Source of the DNA: Anaerolineales bacterium
GTDB taxonomy: Bacteria; Chloroflexota; Anaerolineae; Anaerolineales; Villigracilaceae
Assembly: GCA_014860745.1 (NCBI GenBank)
Contig: JACZJC010000045.1
Span: 25,688 to 89,687, forward strand
Direction of reading: 5' to 3'
DNA: 64,000 nucleotides
Part shown: positions 7,871 through 16,901 of the stretch, one piece after another
How the letters are laid out: each line of letters begins with the position of its first letter
Position numbering within the stretch: position 1 is the stretch's first letter
Program-made: the position numbers and the translations under genes
The notes under the pieces: generated by a model
Database searches by the model: none
What the model saw: only the letters and a program-made list of their open reading frames with translations
What the model was told of the DNA's origin: nothing

Positions 7871-9223
7871 TTATTTTTTCGCAACCTTGTCCGTAATCTC
7901 CAGCGCCTTATCCAAAATATCCATGCCTTCCTGTAACTGCTCCTCCGTGATGATCAACGGCGGGATGATCAACACCGTATGCCAGTGCGTGTACAAAAAC
8001 AAGCCGTTATCCAGGCAGTATTTTCGCAGAGCAATCATCTCCGCCGACGACCCATTCCACAGCGCCATCGGTTCCTTCGTTTTTCGATCCTTGACCAGTT
8101 CGATGATGCCGAACAAACCGATATTGCGGACTTCGCCAATGGAGGGATGCGCCTCACCAAGATCAGTCAACATTCGCCTCAAGACTCCGCCCATGTCTGC
8201 CGCGTGCTCGACGATTTTATCCTCCCTCATAGCATGGATATTCGCCACAGCCGCCGCCAAAGAAATGGGATGCGAGGTATACGTCAACCCGCTTTCAAAG
8301 GCATGTTCATCGAAAGCCGCCGCGATTTCAGGTTTCATCGCCACCGCCCCCAACGGCGCATACGCGGAGGTGAGACCTTTGGCCATCGTGATGATATCTG
8401 GAATCACATCCCAATGTTCAATGGCAAACATTTTTCCCGTACGGCCGAATCCGCTCATCACTTCGTCACAGATCATGACGATGCCGTATTTGTCACACAA
8501 GGCGCGCACGCCCTGCATGTATCCCTGCGGCGGGATGAGAATGCCGTTCGTCCCTGTAACAGTTTCCAGCAGGACGGCGGCGATGGATTCAGGTCCTTCG
8601 TAAAGAATGATCTCCTCGAGGTGATTTAAATAATCGCGCGCGAACTCCTGTTCCGAAATATCAGGATTCGTACGATGAAAAGTTGAACGATACCGATACG
8701 GGTCGAGGAAATGGACCACGCCTGTCATCAAGTTCGGTTCCCACGCCACACGGCGCGGATCGCCCGTCGCTGCCATGGCTCCAGCGGACGCGCCGTGATA
8801 AGAGCGATAGCGTGACAATATTTTGTGCCGCTTTGTATATCCGCGCGCCAGCTTGATGGCGTTTTCGTTCGCGTCCGCGCCGCCGAGGGTGAAGAGTACT
8901 TTACTCAACGCGCCTTTGGGTGTGACCTCTGCCACAGTTTTGCTTGCAATCGCGCGGATTTTCGTAGTCATGCCTGGCGCGGCGTAAGGCAGTTCCGCCG
9001 CCTGATCCTGCATGGCTTTGATCACGCGCTCGTCGCCGTGACCGATATTCACGCACATTGTCATGGAGTTGAAGTCGAGATAGCGTTTATCGTCCACATC
9101 CCAGAAGTACACGCCTTTGGCGTGTTTGACAGCGATGGGGTTTACTTTGGCTTGCGCAGACCAGGTCCAAAAGACATGTTCTTTGGAAAGCGGGAGAATT
9201 TCATCATCAGGGAGATCAAACAT
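7871..9223 (-). CDS. class III PLP-dependent aminotransferase
   Basis: 450 aa, full length for the omega-amino acid/class III family. Motifs: the cofactor-binding YRSYHGAS region, the Asp of ICDEVMSGFGRTG that contacts the pyridine nitrogen, and the Schiff-base Lys in TMAKGLTSAYAPLGA. It would move an amino group from a terminal amine (such as beta-alanine, taurine or GABA) to pyruvate or 2-oxoglutarate. The sequence gives no firm substrate; AIEHWDVIPDIITMAKG is like taurine- or beta-alanine-pyruvate enzymes. It is a single gene, with the Yip1-like gene next on the same strand 67 bases away. Confidence 0.85.
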   Translation of the reverse strand: MFDLPDDEILPLSKEHVFWTWSAQAKVNPIAVKHAKGVYFWDVDDKRYLDFNSMTMCVNIGHGDERVIKAMQDQAAELPYAAPGMTTKIRAIASKTVAEVTPKGALSKVLFTLGGADANENAIKLARGYTKRHKILSRYRSYHGASAGAMAATGDPRRVAWEPNLMTGVVHFLDPYRYRSTFHRTNPDISEQEFARDYLNHLEEIILYEGPESIAAVLLETVTGTNGILIPPQGYMQGVRALCDKYGIVMICDEVMSGFGRTGKMFAIEHWDVIPDIITMAKGLTSAYAPLGAVAMKPEIAAAFDEHAFESGLTYTSHPISLAAAVANIHAMREDKIVEHAADMGGVLRRMLTDLGEAHPSIGEVRNIGLFGIIELVKDRKTKEPMALWNGSSAEMIALRKYCLDNGLFLYTHWHTVLIIPPLIITEEQLQEGMDILDKALEITDKVAKK

Positions 9224-9284
9224 GGGGCCTCATTTACGATTTTGGATTTACGATTTCAGATTGACAAATTATACTCCTCGAAAT

Positions 9285-9845
9285 ATGAACCGATTTCCAT
9301 ATAAAAGAATCGTCGTTATTGGCACGACCTCATCGGGCAAGTCCACTTTGGCAAAAGGAATTTCGGAAAAATTCAACCTGGATTTTATTGAACTGGATGC
9401 ATTGCATTGGGAGCCAAATTGGAGGGAAGCAGATATCGAGGTGTTTCGAAAGCGCGTCGAAACAGCGCTCCGTTCAACAGGATGGGTGGTGGCGGGGAAT
9501 TATCATGTCGTGCGGGACCTGGTCTGGCCACAGGCGCAGGCTGTCATCTGGCTGGACTATCCCCTCCCCATCGTCTTCTGGCGGATGCTTACCCGCACCA
9601 TCCGCCGCGCAGTGATGCGGGAGGAATTATGGAATGGCAACCGTGAATCATTTTGGATACACCTGAAATTATGGTCACAGGATTCGTTATTCAACTGGTT
9701 GTTCAAAACCTATTGGCGGCGCAAACGTGAAACCCCATCTCTTCTCAATCTCCCAGAACATAGGCATTTGGCATTAATTCAATTCAAACATCCTCGCGAA
9801 GCGGAGGAATGGTTAAACTCAACTGCCCCGAAAGGGAAAGCGTGA
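9285..9845 (+). CDS. P-loop kinase-like ATPase (adenylate kinase/FlaR-like)
   Basis: 186 aa from ATG 9285. The N-terminus holds a Walker A motif (GTTSSGKST, residues 12-20), followed by FIELDALHWEPNWRE, which matches the topology-modulation/FlaR-like branch of the adenylate kinase family, and a C-terminal RHLALIQFKHPREAEEWL. Such proteins probably phosphorylate a small molecule, but substrates are not known. Longer upstream starts would run into the divergent aminotransferase gene. A TATACT box at 9270 lies nine bases before the start, so the leader is very short. Confidence 0.75.
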   Translation: MNRFPYKRIVVIGTTSSGKSTLAKGISEKFNLDFIELDALHWEPNWREADIEVFRKRVETALRSTGWVVAGNYHVVRDLVWPQAQAVIWLDYPLPIVFWRMLTRTIRRAVMREELWNGNRESFWIHLKLWSQDSLFNWLFKTYWRRKRETPSLLNLPEHRHLALIQFKHPREAEEWLNSTAPKGKA

Positions 9846-9846
9846 T

Positions 9847-10359
9847 CTATTTTCTAAACCATGCAATGATTTGCGTTAATCCAAGTAAAGTTACACCCAA
9901 CAGAAAATTTCCCCACTCTGAAGTCCATTGCCTCCACCAGAGAATAAACATGGATGCAACCAGCAGTCCGCCCAACGCCAGCAGACTGACGCGGGCAAGA
10001 TGGCGGCGTTCCATTCCTTTTGCATCCTCCCTCGCGGCCAGGAAGTGCATTTTTGACCGCAGCTCTGTCATGTCCCAGGCGAATAATGCAAAGATCGCAC
10101 CGCTGAACATCCAACCGATCGGAAAACTTAACCACAAACCAATTATCGCAAACAAGAGGGAAAGGAATAAAGCCACTGGCGATACCCACCTCCAGCCCCG
10201 CCACGGAGAAATGAGCCATAACGCACCAAATGCGATCATCCAGCGCGGAATGACGACGAGCCCCATGCCTGCATATCCCCAGGCCAGCGAACCGATACTG
10301 ATGATTATGCTCGATACAAGTGCCAATCCAGTCAATGCCACCTCCGCAACCTTCGCCAA
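9847..10359 (-). CDS. small integral membrane protein, paralogue of 10973-11467
   Basis: 170 aa with five or six hydrophobic helices. A central conserved stretch, GAIFALFAWDMTELRSKMHFLAAREDA followed by a charged loop and a RRHLARVSLLALG helix, matches the stretch FSLLAWDLTRFFQRL and ERAHFMRLALVVG in the protein at 10973-11467. I do not recognise a named family. It converges on the P-loop gene with one base between stops. Confidence 0.65.
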   Translation of the reverse strand: MAKVAEVALTGLALVSSIIISIGSLAWGYAGMGLVVIPRWMIAFGALWLISPWRGWRWVSPVALFLSLLFAIIGLWLSFPIGWMFSGAIFALFAWDMTELRSKMHFLAAREDAKGMERRHLARVSLLALGGLLVASMFILWWRQWTSEWGNFLLGVTLLGLTQIIAWFRK

Positions 10360-10388
10360 ATTCTACCATTGGAGAATAAGCCGCATGA

Positions 10389-10394
10389 TATACT
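10389..10394 (+). promoter_or_regulatory. -10 box before DUF309 gene
   Basis: TATACT, five bases before an ATG at 10400 that opens an eight-codon frame. The spacing suggests a leaderless transcript starting at that mini-frame. No clear -35 was found. Confidence 0.4.
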
Positions 10395-10399
10395 GCCGA

Positions 10400-10426
10400 A
10401 TGAAAAGAATGAAGGACAAAGGATGA
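10400..10426 (+). other. possible eight-codon leader frame
   Basis: ATG at 10400 encodes MKRMKDKG and stops at a TGA that overlaps the DUF309 start by four bases (ATGA). Translation of the mini-frame could be coupled to the downstream gene, which itself has a GGACAAAGG Shine-Dalgarno-like stretch inside the mini-frame. Chance occurrence cannot be excluded. Confidence 0.3.
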
Positions 10427-10932
10427 ATGCTTCACATGAATGTATGGGCGCTTTGCACCCACAAGCCATCGAGGGCATGAAATTGTTCAACGAGAGAAAA
10501 TTCTTCGAGGCGCATGAAGAGCTGGAAACGGCATGGAAGCATGAAACGGGCACCGTGCGCGAGTTATATCGCGGAATTTTGCAAATCGCAGTCACCTATC
10601 TGCACATCACGCGTGGAAATTATGACGGGGCGGTCAAGGTGTATGGACGAAGTTTGAAATGGCTGAAAGATTGGCCCGATGTTTGCAGGGGAATTCAAGT
10701 AAAGAAATTTCGCGACGACGCAAATTTGGTGATGATTGAATTGGAGGGATTGGGGAAGGAAAATATCGGCACGTTCGACATCTCATTGTTCAAGCCGATC
10801 CAGTGGAGTGAAAAAAAGACCTGGATCTGTGACCGCTGCGGCGGCAATATGAATGAAACGAACTGTAAAGTCACCTGTCCAAATTGCGGGAACCGCTTCG
10901 ATTGCTCGGATCTGAATATTTATTTTGATTGA
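10423..10932 (+). CDS. DUF309 protein with C-terminal zinc ribbon
   Basis: 169 aa. Residues 12-110 match DUF309: the FFEAHEELETAW helix and RELYRGILQIAVTYLH, typical of this small helical family of unknown function. The C-terminus adds a zinc ribbon with paired Cys (ICDRCGG and VTCPNCGNRFDCSD), which is not part of the basic family and suggests binding to nucleic acid or protein. The ATG at 10423 was chosen because an upstream in-frame start would precede the TATACT box. It sits between two paralogous membrane-protein genes on the opposite strand. Confidence 0.75.
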   Translation: MNASHECMGALHPQAIEGMKLFNERKFFEAHEELETAWKHETGTVRELYRGILQIAVTYLHITRGNYDGAVKVYGRSLKWLKDWPDVCRGIQVKKFRDDANLVMIELEGLGKENIGTFDISLFKPIQWSEKKTWICDRCGGNMNETNCKVTCPNCGNRFDCSDLNIYFD

Positions 10933-10972
10933 AATAAACCATCACCCTAACCCCTTAATCTCAGAGGATGGG

Positions 10973-11467
10973 TCACTCATGGCTTCGCAGACGATAGACC
11001 AGCGCGCTGATTCCCCAAACCCCTAAAAGGGCCAGAACTGCGGCTGAACCAAATGTCAGGGTGACGTGTATGCGGGCCGCAGCAAAATACCCCAATAAAC
11101 TCAAGCCCACCACAAGGGCAAGGCGCATAAAATGCGCGCGTTCCGCTTTGCCGGCATCCTGTGTGCTGTTCGTCATTTGAAGACGTTGAAAAAAGCGGGT
11201 CAAATCCCAGGCGAGCAGGGAAAAGATCACCCCTGCCAGGGTCAACACAGGCGAAACTCCGGCCCAAAGGCAGGCAAGGGAAATAACATTGAAGACCGCA
11301 AATAATAATCCGCTGTACCGAAACAACCTCCGTGCAAAGAGGACGATCCATACAAGACCCGCGAGCAAAACGGTCACCGCTGAAGAGACATGCATCGCGG
11401 CAACCAGACCGAAGGCCAGCGCGCCAGCGCCGGCAATGATCGAAGTATAAATAAGATATCGAGTCAT
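10973..11467 (-). CDS. membrane protein, last gene of MoxR operon
   Basis: 164 aa from the ATG that overlaps the DUF58 stop by four bases (ATGA). Six hydrophobic segments, with a conserved centre (FSLLAWDLTRFFQ, then AERAHFMRLALVV) shared with the protein at 9847-10359. The overlap ties it to the MoxR/DUF58 operon, so it may take part in whatever membrane protein assembly the MoxR system serves. Family not recognised. Confidence 0.7.
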   Translation of the reverse strand: MTRYLIYTSIIAGAGALAFGLVAAMHVSSAVTVLLAGLVWIVLFARRLFRYSGLLFAVFNVISLACLWAGVSPVLTLAGVIFSLLAWDLTRFFQRLQMTNSTQDAGKAERAHFMRLALVVGLSLLGYFAAARIHVTLTFGSAAVLALLGVWGISALVYRLRSHE

Positions 11468-12762
11468 TTTCGCCCCACTCCGCGTCCACGCTGGATGGCG
11501 TGCAAAAATGCAGCCGGGCGGCTCAACGAGGCGCGCACTGCCTGCTCGAAAGGCTTTGACACATCCCAATTAACGACCTGCACACCCCTATGGCGAAGGT
11601 CCCGCAGCAGCACTTCGCGTTGAAGCCTGGCGATGCGGGCCGCCAGTTTCACCGATGGATTTTCGCCAAGTCCACGAGCTTCGAAAGAGACCGGGTCTGG
11701 GCTGATGACCAGCAGTTGATATCCACGGGCATGCAATTTGGAAAGCAGTTCCATTTCCCCTCCGCCGAGCGGACTGATAAGGATGATCTGTGAGTTTGGG
11801 GGAAATAACCTGCGTGGAACGATCAAGGTTTTGAAATTATGGGTTTCGCCCGTTTCCGCCAGGGCGAGGTCCTGCATGATTCGTTCGCGTTGATATTTGC
11901 CGTAACCGGGGGAAGTCCACTTATTGCGTTTGCCATAGATGAATAAACCGACCCGATTCCCTTCCGCCAATAAAGAAGACGCAACTGCGACTGCGGCAAG
12001 AACAGAATCTTCAAAGATCGAGCGTCCGCCGCTGAAATCATTTACGCGCCGCCTGCCGTCCAGCACGATGCCAACGTCCGCAACCCGCTCCTGCTCATAT
12101 TCGTTCGAGAAAAGCACCTCGCCCTGTCTGGCGGAAACACGCCAGTTGATATGATGCGGTGAATCCCCTGCGTGATATTCACGCAGGCCGAAAAACTCAA
12201 TGCCCGTTCCGCCCTGATGTGCAGGAATCACTCCGGAGTAAACGCGAGTCTCACGGGGTTGAATGGCAATGTGTCGGATGCGGGAAACCGGGGGCAGGAT
12301 GAGCAACTGTCCGCGTGTGGGAAGAGCCGCGCGCTTCACTATCAATCCCAAACGATCCTCGGCAATCACTTGGATTTCGTCAAAGTAATGACTCCCCCGT
12401 CTCCCTCGCACGGTGTAAGACCACGAAATGCTTTCGCTGGCAGGGATACTGACCAACCGACTCGATGCGCCTTCGATAGTTTTTAGAAATGCAGGCAGCG
12501 GATCGTGAAGCAAAACCTGCTCCAGGGAATTGCCATGATTTATGACCTTTATCTCCACCATGACCGTTTCGCCGGGCGCGATTCTTTCCGCGCTGATGGT
12601 TCGCTCGGCGGTCAGACGGAGTTCCTCCGGCCCGCGCCATAAACCTGCAAGCAAATACAAAACCAAAGGCAGCGCCAATGCCACCATCGCCCCGTTCAAC
12701 GTGGCAAGACCAGCGAGAACGATGAGATAGATGAGCGCAGCCAGCAACGCAATGCGGCTCAT
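11464..12762 (-). CDS. DUF58 domain membrane protein
   Basis: 432 aa from ATG 12762. Two N-terminal membrane helices (about 4-20 and 22-42) are followed by a beta-rich domain (AERIAPGETVMVEIKVINHG) and the DUF58 core with GIEFFGLREYHAGDSP and HINWRVSARQGEVL, then a von Willebrand A-like fold (VGIVLDGRRRVNDF). DUF58 proteins are encoded next to MoxR AAA+ ATPases and probably act with them in assembling or activating metal- or calcium-dependent complexes. The start touches the MoxR stop (TAATG), and the end overlaps the next gene, so all are co-translated. Confidence 0.88.
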   Translation of the reverse strand: MSRIALLAALIYLIVLAGLATLNGAMVALALPLVLYLLAGLWRGPEELRLTAERTISAERIAPGETVMVEIKVINHGNSLEQVLLHDPLPAFLKTIEGASSRLVSIPASESISWSYTVRGRRGSHYFDEIQVIAEDRLGLIVKRAALPTRGQLLILPPVSRIRHIAIQPRETRVYSGVIPAHQGGTGIEFFGLREYHAGDSPHHINWRVSARQGEVLFSNEYEQERVADVGIVLDGRRRVNDFSGGRSIFEDSVLAAVAVASSLLAEGNRVGLFIYGKRNKWTSPGYGKYQRERIMQDLALAETGETHNFKTLIVPRRLFPPNSQIILISPLGGGEMELLSKLHARGYQLLVISPDPVSFEARGLGENPSVKLAARIARLQREVLLRDLRHRGVQVVNWDVSKPFEQAVRASLSRPAAFLHAIQRGRGVGRK

Positions 12763-13724
12763 TACGCTCCTGCAACCACCGGCACGGCAACTTTTCGGAA
12801 AACGTCGTTGATGACTTCGCCGGTAATATCCCGCGCCACCCAATATTCCGGCAGGAGGATGATGCGGTGCGAAAGGATTGGAGTCGAAAATCGCTTGATG
12901 TCGTCGGGCAAGATAAAATCACGGCCATTCAACGCCGCATGAGCCCGCGCCATTTTCAGGAAGGCCAGCGATGCGCGCGGACTTGCACCCACTGCCACGC
13001 GGCGGTCGTTGCGGGTTTCATGCACGAGGCAGGCAATGTATTCTTCGAGGTCGGAATCCACATGCACAGCCTCAACCAATGCGCGCATCTTCAACAGCTT
13101 TGCAGCAGAAGTGACTGGCTTCAATTCCACTTCATCCTGCCGACGTGTGTGGCGGCGGTTCAATATTTCCTTTTCTTCCGACACATCGGGGTAACCGATC
13201 GAAAGCTTCAGCATGAAACGATCAAGTTGTGCTTCGGGCAAAGGAAACGTACCTTCATATTCGATCGGGTTTTGAGTTGCCATCACCAAAAAAGGATCAG
13301 GCAATACCATGCTCTCGCCTTCAAGAGTCACTTGTCCTTCCTGCATGGCTTCGAGCAAAGCCGATTGGGTCTTCGGCGAAGCGCGGTTGATTTCATCCGC
13401 GAGCACGATGTTGGAAAAGATCGGTCCCCGCCGAAGTTGAAAACGATTATGTGCGCGGTCCAAAACATAACTGCCGGTTATATCGCCAGGCAAAAGGTCC
13501 GGCGTGAATTGAATACGCTTGAAATCGAGTCCCAGTACGGCGGCGAAGGAACGCGCGATCAGGGTCTTTCCCAGCCCGGGATAATCTTCCAACAGCACAT
13601 GGCCGCCCGCCAGCACCGCAGACATGATCAACTCCAGCACACCGCGTTTGCCAACCACTGCGCGCTCCACTTCGTCCATCACTTTTTTTGCGGTTACTGC
13701 AACATCGTTTACTTTACCGGTCAT
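12762..13724 (-). CDS. MoxR-type AAA+ ATPase
   Basis: 320 aa from ATG 13724, preceded by GGAG at a normal distance. Walker A is in LLEDYPGLGKTLIARSFA, Walker B and sensor region in NIVLADEINRASPKTQSALLEAMQE, with the family motif MATQNPIEYEGTFPLPEAQLDRF. A longer start at 13748 is possible. MoxR ATPases are chaperones that mature or insert partner proteins, most often with the DUF58/VWA proteins encoded next door. The gene overlaps the upstream membrane-protein gene by 11 bases and the DUF58 gene by one. Confidence 0.92.
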   Translation of the reverse strand: MTGKVNDVAVTAKKVMDEVERAVVGKRGVLELIMSAVLAGGHVLLEDYPGLGKTLIARSFAAVLGLDFKRIQFTPDLLPGDITGSYVLDRAHNRFQLRRGPIFSNIVLADEINRASPKTQSALLEAMQEGQVTLEGESMVLPDPFLVMATQNPIEYEGTFPLPEAQLDRFMLKLSIGYPDVSEEKEILNRRHTRRQDEVELKPVTSAAKLLKMRALVEAVHVDSDLEEYIACLVHETRNDRRVAVGASPRASLAFLKMARAHAALNGRDFILPDDIKRFSTPILSHRIILLPEYWVARDITGEVINDVFRKVAVPVVAGA

Positions 13725-14328
13725 GTCTGATCTCCATTTGCTCTTCAAGATAATCCACTACTTGCTCCAACTCGATGTCAAGCGGCGTGTCCGCCTTCTT
13801 TAGCAGCAACCCATCCGGCGCGTAATCTGCATAGGATGTATTGATTCCCGCATCTAAAAAAGCCTGGACCCTGTCCGATGGCGGCGGGATTCGGTTCGAG
13901 GTCCCGCGTGAAGCGGTTTGCAAAATCGTCTGCTGGACTTTGCCAAGCAGGTTCGCGATCTGCCATTTGAAATAGATTCCGCGATGCCGCTCCTCGATCC
14001 ATTCCGCCATCGCCTCCACCGGACCGATCACCGGGTCGGCCATCTCCGGGCTTGATTCCTCCCGAAAGCGTTTCCCGTAAAAACTTCCCACGGCAATGTA
14101 TAAAATCAGGAGCACCAAAAACAACCACAGCACCTGTTGAGGAATTGTCCTGCCCATAAGATTCAACGTCCACACCATGTATGCAGCAGCACGGATGATT
14201 ACGCCCGATATCACATGGCGCGCGGGATACACCAAAACCGCGATAAGTATTAATAACAACCCGGAAAGAAGCGGCTTCCAGAATTTTACGGTTTCGATTC
14301 GCATGCTGTCAGAATGCTGGTCAGGCAA
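13714..14328 (-). CDS. membrane protein of MoxR operon (TTG start)
   Basis: 204 aa. Two hydrophobic segments (about 17-45 and 64-82) are followed by a soluble helical tail with AMAEWIEERHRGIYFKWQIANLLGKV. The family is not recognised with certainty. The start is TTG at 14328, chosen because AAGGAGG lies seven bases upstream; an internal ATG at 14304 has no such site. The start lies 43 bases inside the end of the DUF4129 gene, and its end overlaps MoxR, so it is translated as part of the unit. Confidence 0.7.
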   Translation of the reverse strand: MPDQHSDSMRIETVKFWKPLLSGLLLILIAVLVYPARHVISGVIIRAAAYMVWTLNLMGRTIPQQVLWLFLVLLILYIAVGSFYGKRFREESSPEMADPVIGPVEAMAEWIEERHRGIYFKWQIANLLGKVQQTILQTASRGTSNRIPPPSDRVQAFLDAGINTSYADYAPDGLLLKKADTPLDIELEQVVDYLEEQMEIRHDR

Positions 14329-15149
14329 TTCTTCGCCTCCTTGATTTCATCGGCGCTGACGTTTTCGCCCCCATAGCGGACGCGTTCGAAAACCCGCGTC
14401 AACCCGTGCACGGCATCACCCGGCAGCCCCGCACGTTCGAGCCTTTCAGCAAATTCAGCAGGAGTCATTGCCGCATCACGGACAAGTCCGCGATGCTCAT
14501 TCACCGCCGCGTTCATCCTCGAATAACAACGGATAATGGCATTTCTAGATTCCTTGTTTTTTGAAAGGTCGCTCAATGTGGAACGGGCTATTTCGGCAAG
14601 CTCCCCCAAACCGGCTTTTGGCTGAAACCATTTGTCCACAAAGCGGTTGAACAGGATAATGGCAACCGCGGCAACCGCAATGACAATCACGAACGTGATC
14701 AACAATTCCCATTGCGAGGTGACCTGCGGCTGAGTGAATTGAGGCAGTTCTGCATTCGATCCGGGCGCAGGAGTTAGCGAGTCATCCCCTTCGAACAAGG
14801 TCGGGTTATTTCGGGCAAGCTGGTTGACAACCAGCATGACGATAAATGTGAAGGCGAAAAAGCGCAGGATCATCGGAAGCAATCCTTTGCTGGTCTGCGG
14901 GCGGACGGGACCGAGCATGGCCAGGAACAAAAGAATGAACATGCCGATCACAAAATAACGGAACCACGAAAACTGAGGCGTATTCCCCGGGTTGGCTGAA
15001 TCTGAAAGCCGAAATAAGTTATCGAACCTGACCATGTTTGGCTGGTCAAATTCCATACCGCTTAGCCCCGCCGCCAGGACAACCAGAACGACCAAGGAAA
15101 CGAACGCCAGCAGGATGATCCAAACTTTTCCGTTCGAGATTAATTTCAT
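14286..15149 (-). CDS. DUF4129 membrane protein
   Basis: 287 aa, first gene of the MoxR operon. Three membrane helices (about 9-27, 63-110 as one or two, 148-168) precede a cytoplasmic DUF4129 domain: RNAIIRCYSRMNAA, MTPAEFAERLERAGLPG and the VRYGGENVSADE end. In many bacteria DUF4129 is fused to or encoded beside a transglutaminase-like protein in MoxR/DUF58 clusters; no transglutaminase is seen here. Its role is presumed to be in the same protein-maturation system. Confidence 0.85.
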   Translation of the reverse strand: MKLISNGKVWIILLAFVSLVVLVVLAAGLSGMEFDQPNMVRFDNLFRLSDSANPGNTPQFSWFRYFVIGMFILLFLAMLGPVRPQTSKGLLPMILRFFAFTFIVMLVVNQLARNNPTLFEGDDSLTPAPGSNAELPQFTQPQVTSQWELLITFVIVIAVAAVAIILFNRFVDKWFQPKAGLGELAEIARSTLSDLSKNKESRNAIIRCYSRMNAAVNEHRGLVRDAAMTPAEFAERLERAGLPGDAVHGLTRVFERVRYGGENVSADEIKEAKNCLTSILTACESKP

Positions 15150-15262
15150 AAGTTATCTGAGTTATTTTACCAAGAACCCGTTTGGAAGCTGACCGCCTGT
15201 AGGAGGGTTTTTCCCACAGACACTCTGGTATACTGCCAATCAAAAATCAGGAAAAGAATCCC

Positions 15263-16033
15263 ATGTCCACTTTTATCAACAAAATTGCCCTCGTTACGGG
15301 TTCGGGACGGGGCATCGGCAAGGCGATTGCCATGCATTTCGCGAGACATGGCGCGGATGTGGTGGTTAATTTCTTCCGCAACCGCGCTCCTGCCGAAGAG
15401 ACGGCACATGAAATTGAAAAACTCGGGCGCCGCGCCTTGCTTGTCAAAGCGGACATGGGTGACCTCGACGACCTTAACCGTCTCTTCGATGAAGCAGAAA
15501 AGGAGTTCGGCGGGTTGGATATTCTCGTTCATAATGCGGCTTCGGGCTACAACCGCCCCGCGATGGAACAAAAACCCAAGGGCTGGGATTGGACGATGAA
15601 CATCAATGCCCGCGCCTTGCTTTTCTTGTCACAGCGTGCTGCGACTCTCATGGAAAAACGCGGCGGCGGGAAAATTGTCAGCATTTCGAGCGCGGGGTCC
15701 GTCCGTGTGCTGCCGGATTATGTCGTGGTTGGCGCGAGCAAGGCGGCATTGGAGTCCCTCACGCGCTACCTGGGTGTGGAGTTAATTTCGAAGGGAATCA
15801 ATGTCAATGCCGTGTCACCAGGCGTGGTGGAGACGGATGCGCTTCATCATTTCGCCTCGATGGGCAACCAGGATGTCATCCTGCAAAAGTTCATCGCGCA
15901 GGTTCCAGCGGGTCGGCTCATCACACCTGAGGAAGTTGCAGAGGTGGTCGCATTTTTATGTTCCCCGCCCGCATCCATGATCGTGGGTCAAACGATTGTG
16001 GTGGATGGCGGTTATACTTTGCCCATCTCATAG
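15263..16033 (+). CDS. fabL: SDR enoyl-ACP reductase, FabL-like
   Basis: 256 aa. Rossmann motif TGSGRGIGKAIA at 12-23, NAASGY after the fourth strand, and VGASKAALESLTRYLGVEL with the Tyr (DYVVVGASK) and Lys of the active site. The pattern DWTMNINARALLFLSQ, DALHHFASM and VGQTIVVDGGYTL closely follows FabL (enoyl-ACP reductase III), which reduces trans-2-enoyl-ACP with NADPH in fatty acid synthesis. Other SDR dehydrogenases share part of this, so the substrate is likely but not certain. Single gene, with AGGAAAAG before the start. Confidence 0.8.
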   Translation: MSTFINKIALVTGSGRGIGKAIAMHFARHGADVVVNFFRNRAPAEETAHEIEKLGRRALLVKADMGDLDDLNRLFDEAEKEFGGLDILVHNAASGYNRPAMEQKPKGWDWTMNINARALLFLSQRAATLMEKRGGGKIVSISSAGSVRVLPDYVVVGASKAALESLTRYLGVELISKGINVNAVSPGVVETDALHHFASMGNQDVILQKFIAQVPAGRLITPEEVAEVVAFLCSPPASMIVGQTIVVDGGYTLPIS

Positions 16034-16121
16034 CAAGCGTGCCCCTTCAGGATTATTGTGGTTTCTTTTCTTATTGGGCGGGTTGCTCCTACTTATATGA
16101 AATAAATTTAGTCAGGTGAAT

Positions 16122-16877
16122 ATGTCTCTCTTTCAAATTCCTCCCCCCACTCGTTTCGACCTGCGCTTTTCCATCGTAGGGATCCCTGTGCGCGTCCATC
16201 CACTTTTTTGGTTGATCGCCGTTTTATTTGGAGCCTCCTCCAACAGCATTCCCGGTCTGCTGATTTGGGTGATCGCCATCTTCATTTCCATCCTTATCCA
16301 CGAATTGGGGCACGCGCTCGCCATGCGCCGCCATGGACAGGGCTCGCAGATCATTCTGCATTTTGCGGGCGGGCTGACCATCCCCGAGTCCATGGCCTGG
16401 GGCGGCGGATATGCAAGTGTGGCGATCACGGCGAATCAGCAAATTTTCATTTCACTGGCTGGACCGTTTGCAGGGTTTCTACTTGCGACATTGCTCCTTG
16501 TGGTTTCTGCCTTGCTGGGCGGGACGATCATCCCTAACTTTGTACTTGGCATCATTCCCTTTCCCATCGTTTTCCTGCCGATCGGCGAACTTGCAACAAC
16601 CTTTGTTATGAGCATGCTCTGGGTGAATATTTTTTGGGGCATCGTCAACCTCATGCCTGTCAACCCATTGGATGGCGGCACCGTGGCCCGCAATATTTTG
16701 ATTCAATATGACCCTTGGAATGGCGTGCGAACCTCTCTCTGGCTTTCCGTCATTACAGGTGCACTTATCGCTATCGCAGGCTTCGTCTTCCTCCGCAGCA
16801 CTTACATGGCCTTCCTTTTTGGGCTGCTGGCGTTTCAAAGTTATCAAGCCTTGCAGGCAGGGTCAGGAAGAGGATAA
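16122..16877 (+). CDS. M50 (site-2 protease-like) membrane metallopeptidase
   Basis: 251 aa. Zinc ligands are in the helix motif ILIHELGHALAMRRHG (HExxH) and in the later MPVNPLDGG (NPxDG), both inside membrane segments; five or six helices in total. These proteases cut membrane-embedded substrates such as anti-sigma factors. No PDZ or CBS domain follows, so it is a minimal form of the rhomboid-like Rip/SpoIVFB group. A GTG six bases upstream (16116) is an alternative start. Ends with its own terminator. Confidence 0.85.
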   Translation: MSLFQIPPPTRFDLRFSIVGIPVRVHPLFWLIAVLFGASSNSIPGLLIWVIAIFISILIHELGHALAMRRHGQGSQIILHFAGGLTIPESMAWGGGYASVAITANQQIFISLAGPFAGFLLATLLLVVSALLGGTIIPNFVLGIIPFPIVFLPIGELATTFVMSMLWVNIFWGIVNLMPVNPLDGGTVARNILIQYDPWNGVRTSLWLSVITGALIAIAGFVFLRSTYMAFLFGLLAFQSYQALQAGSGRG

Positions 16878-16901
16878 TAGTTTTCTGCTGCATAAACGGC
16901 G

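Noticed and set aside
12867..13730. 287-codon open frame on the plus strand
   Set aside because: Opposite the MoxR gene, whose Walker motifs are intact; the reverse frame is a shadow.
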